Origin: JBOGDS01 sp050743075
GTDB lineage: Bacteria > Actinomycetota > Actinomycetes > Jiangellales > Jiangellaceae
NCBI GenBank assembly: GCA_050743075.1
Contig: JBOGDS010000005.1
Span: 1 to 64,000, forward strand
Direction: 5' to 3'
Length of the DNA: 64,000 nucleotides
The notes below the pieces were generated by a model. It had not been told where the DNA came from. It made no database searches and saw only the letters and a list, made by a program, of their open reading frames with translations. The translations under genes and the position numbers were made by a program. Below are positions 63,781-64,000 of this stretch, in pieces (positions within the stretch are counted from its first letter, which is position 1; the number at the start of each line of letters is the position of its first letter).

Positions 63781-63864
63781 GGAACTCTGTTCTCCTGTCG
63801 GTGCGGGGTCAGCGCGGCGCGAACGTCCCCTTGATTTCGCTCGACGCCAAGATACCCGTCGCAG

Positions 63865-64000
63865 TCAGAGATCCTTGACGTCGGCCTGCTTGGCCCGGAC
63901 CGCTTCGGCCGCCTCGTGCAACGCGGCGCGTTCAGTGTCGGACAGGTCGGTCTCGACAACCCGCCGGACGCCGTCGCGCCCGACCTCTGCCTCGACGCCG
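63865..64000 (-). CDS. Malate dehydrogenase-like protein, C-terminal end only
   Basis: The last 45 codons are visible; the rest lies beyond the right edge. The reading frame ends in VRRVVETDLSDTERAALHEAAEAVRAKQADVKDL, the pattern of the last helix in LDH/MDH-superfamily dehydrogenases (turn, L-S/T-x-x-E-R/K, then a long helix). Position directly upstream of icd favours malate dehydrogenase over lactate dehydrogenase. Too little is present for active-site checks. Confidence 0.65.
   Translation of the reverse strand, partial: GVEAEVGRDGVRRVVETDLSDTERAALHEAAEAVRAKQADVKDL

Overview
The window is very GC-rich, with GTG starts, 4-bp stop/start overlaps, an LPxTG surface protein and typical actinobacterial gene families. 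It comes from a high-GC Gram-positive actinomycete chromosome. I cannot fix the genus from sequence alone. Core gene order supports the assignment: pth, rplY, prs, glmU, tRNA-Gln and a TetR gene lie in an order known from mycobacteria, and mfd, which follows that block in mycobacteria, is here about 35 kb away on the far side of a polysaccharide island.

Layout. 1-4.3 kb: a CUT1 sugar ABC importer operon without ATPase (binding lipoprotein, two permeases) ending in a GH3 beta-N-acetylhexosaminidase. 4.5-5.6 kb: a lone AbiEi-type protein. 5.7-9.2 kb: mfd. 9.4-13.7 kb: sulfate activation genes (cysC with a degenerate sulfurylase-like N-terminus, convergent with cysQ-cysD-cysN). 13.8-42.7 kb: a Wzx/Wzy-type exopolysaccharide island. 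42.8-44.8 kb: a sortase-anchored surface protein. 44.9-49.0 kb: pth, rplY, prs, glmU and tRNA-Gln. 49.2-56 kb: desaturase, TetR, MarR, D,D-carboxypeptidase, 2H phosphoesterase, trpS and a CNNM/CBS membrane protein. 56-62.5 kb: galE, galK and a second CUT1 importer with a ROK repressor. 62.6-64 kb: icd and the 3' end of a malate-dehydrogenase-like gene.

How the polysaccharide genes fit together. The sugar transferase (13.8-15.3 kb) would load the first sugar on the lipid carrier. A cassette at 15.6-22.5 kb (SDR, C-methyltransferase, cytidylyltransferase-like enzyme, PIG-L deacetylase, GSA-type aminotransferase, second degenerate methyltransferase, 3,5-epimerase-like protein) looks like a pathway for an unusual, probably branched or amino, nucleotide sugar. 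From 23.4 to 42.7 kb one run of genes, mostly joined by exact 4-bp overlaps, encodes a GDP-mannose-dehydrogenase-like enzyme, a glutamine amidotransferase, a two-domain oxidoreductase, a heparinase II/III-like protein, two co-polymerases with ruined P-loops, a Wzy-like polymerase, three glycosyltransferases, a Wzx flippase, a pyruvyl transferase and a membrane-anchored beta-helix protein. The predicted polymer contains uronate (perhaps amidated) and pyruvate ketals. Sulfation is possible because PAPS-making and PAP-removing genes sit next door, but no sulfotransferase is visible.

Most notable observations: G6 tracts placed directly before start codons of the polysaccharide genes; a second C-methyltransferase that has lost its SAM-binding segment and active-site residues; a 14-codon mini-ORF that bridges asnB and the next gene with 4-bp overlaps at both ends; a sulfurylase-like domain without catalytic motifs fused to APS kinase; and paired operators that probably tie a ROK repressor to its transporter.
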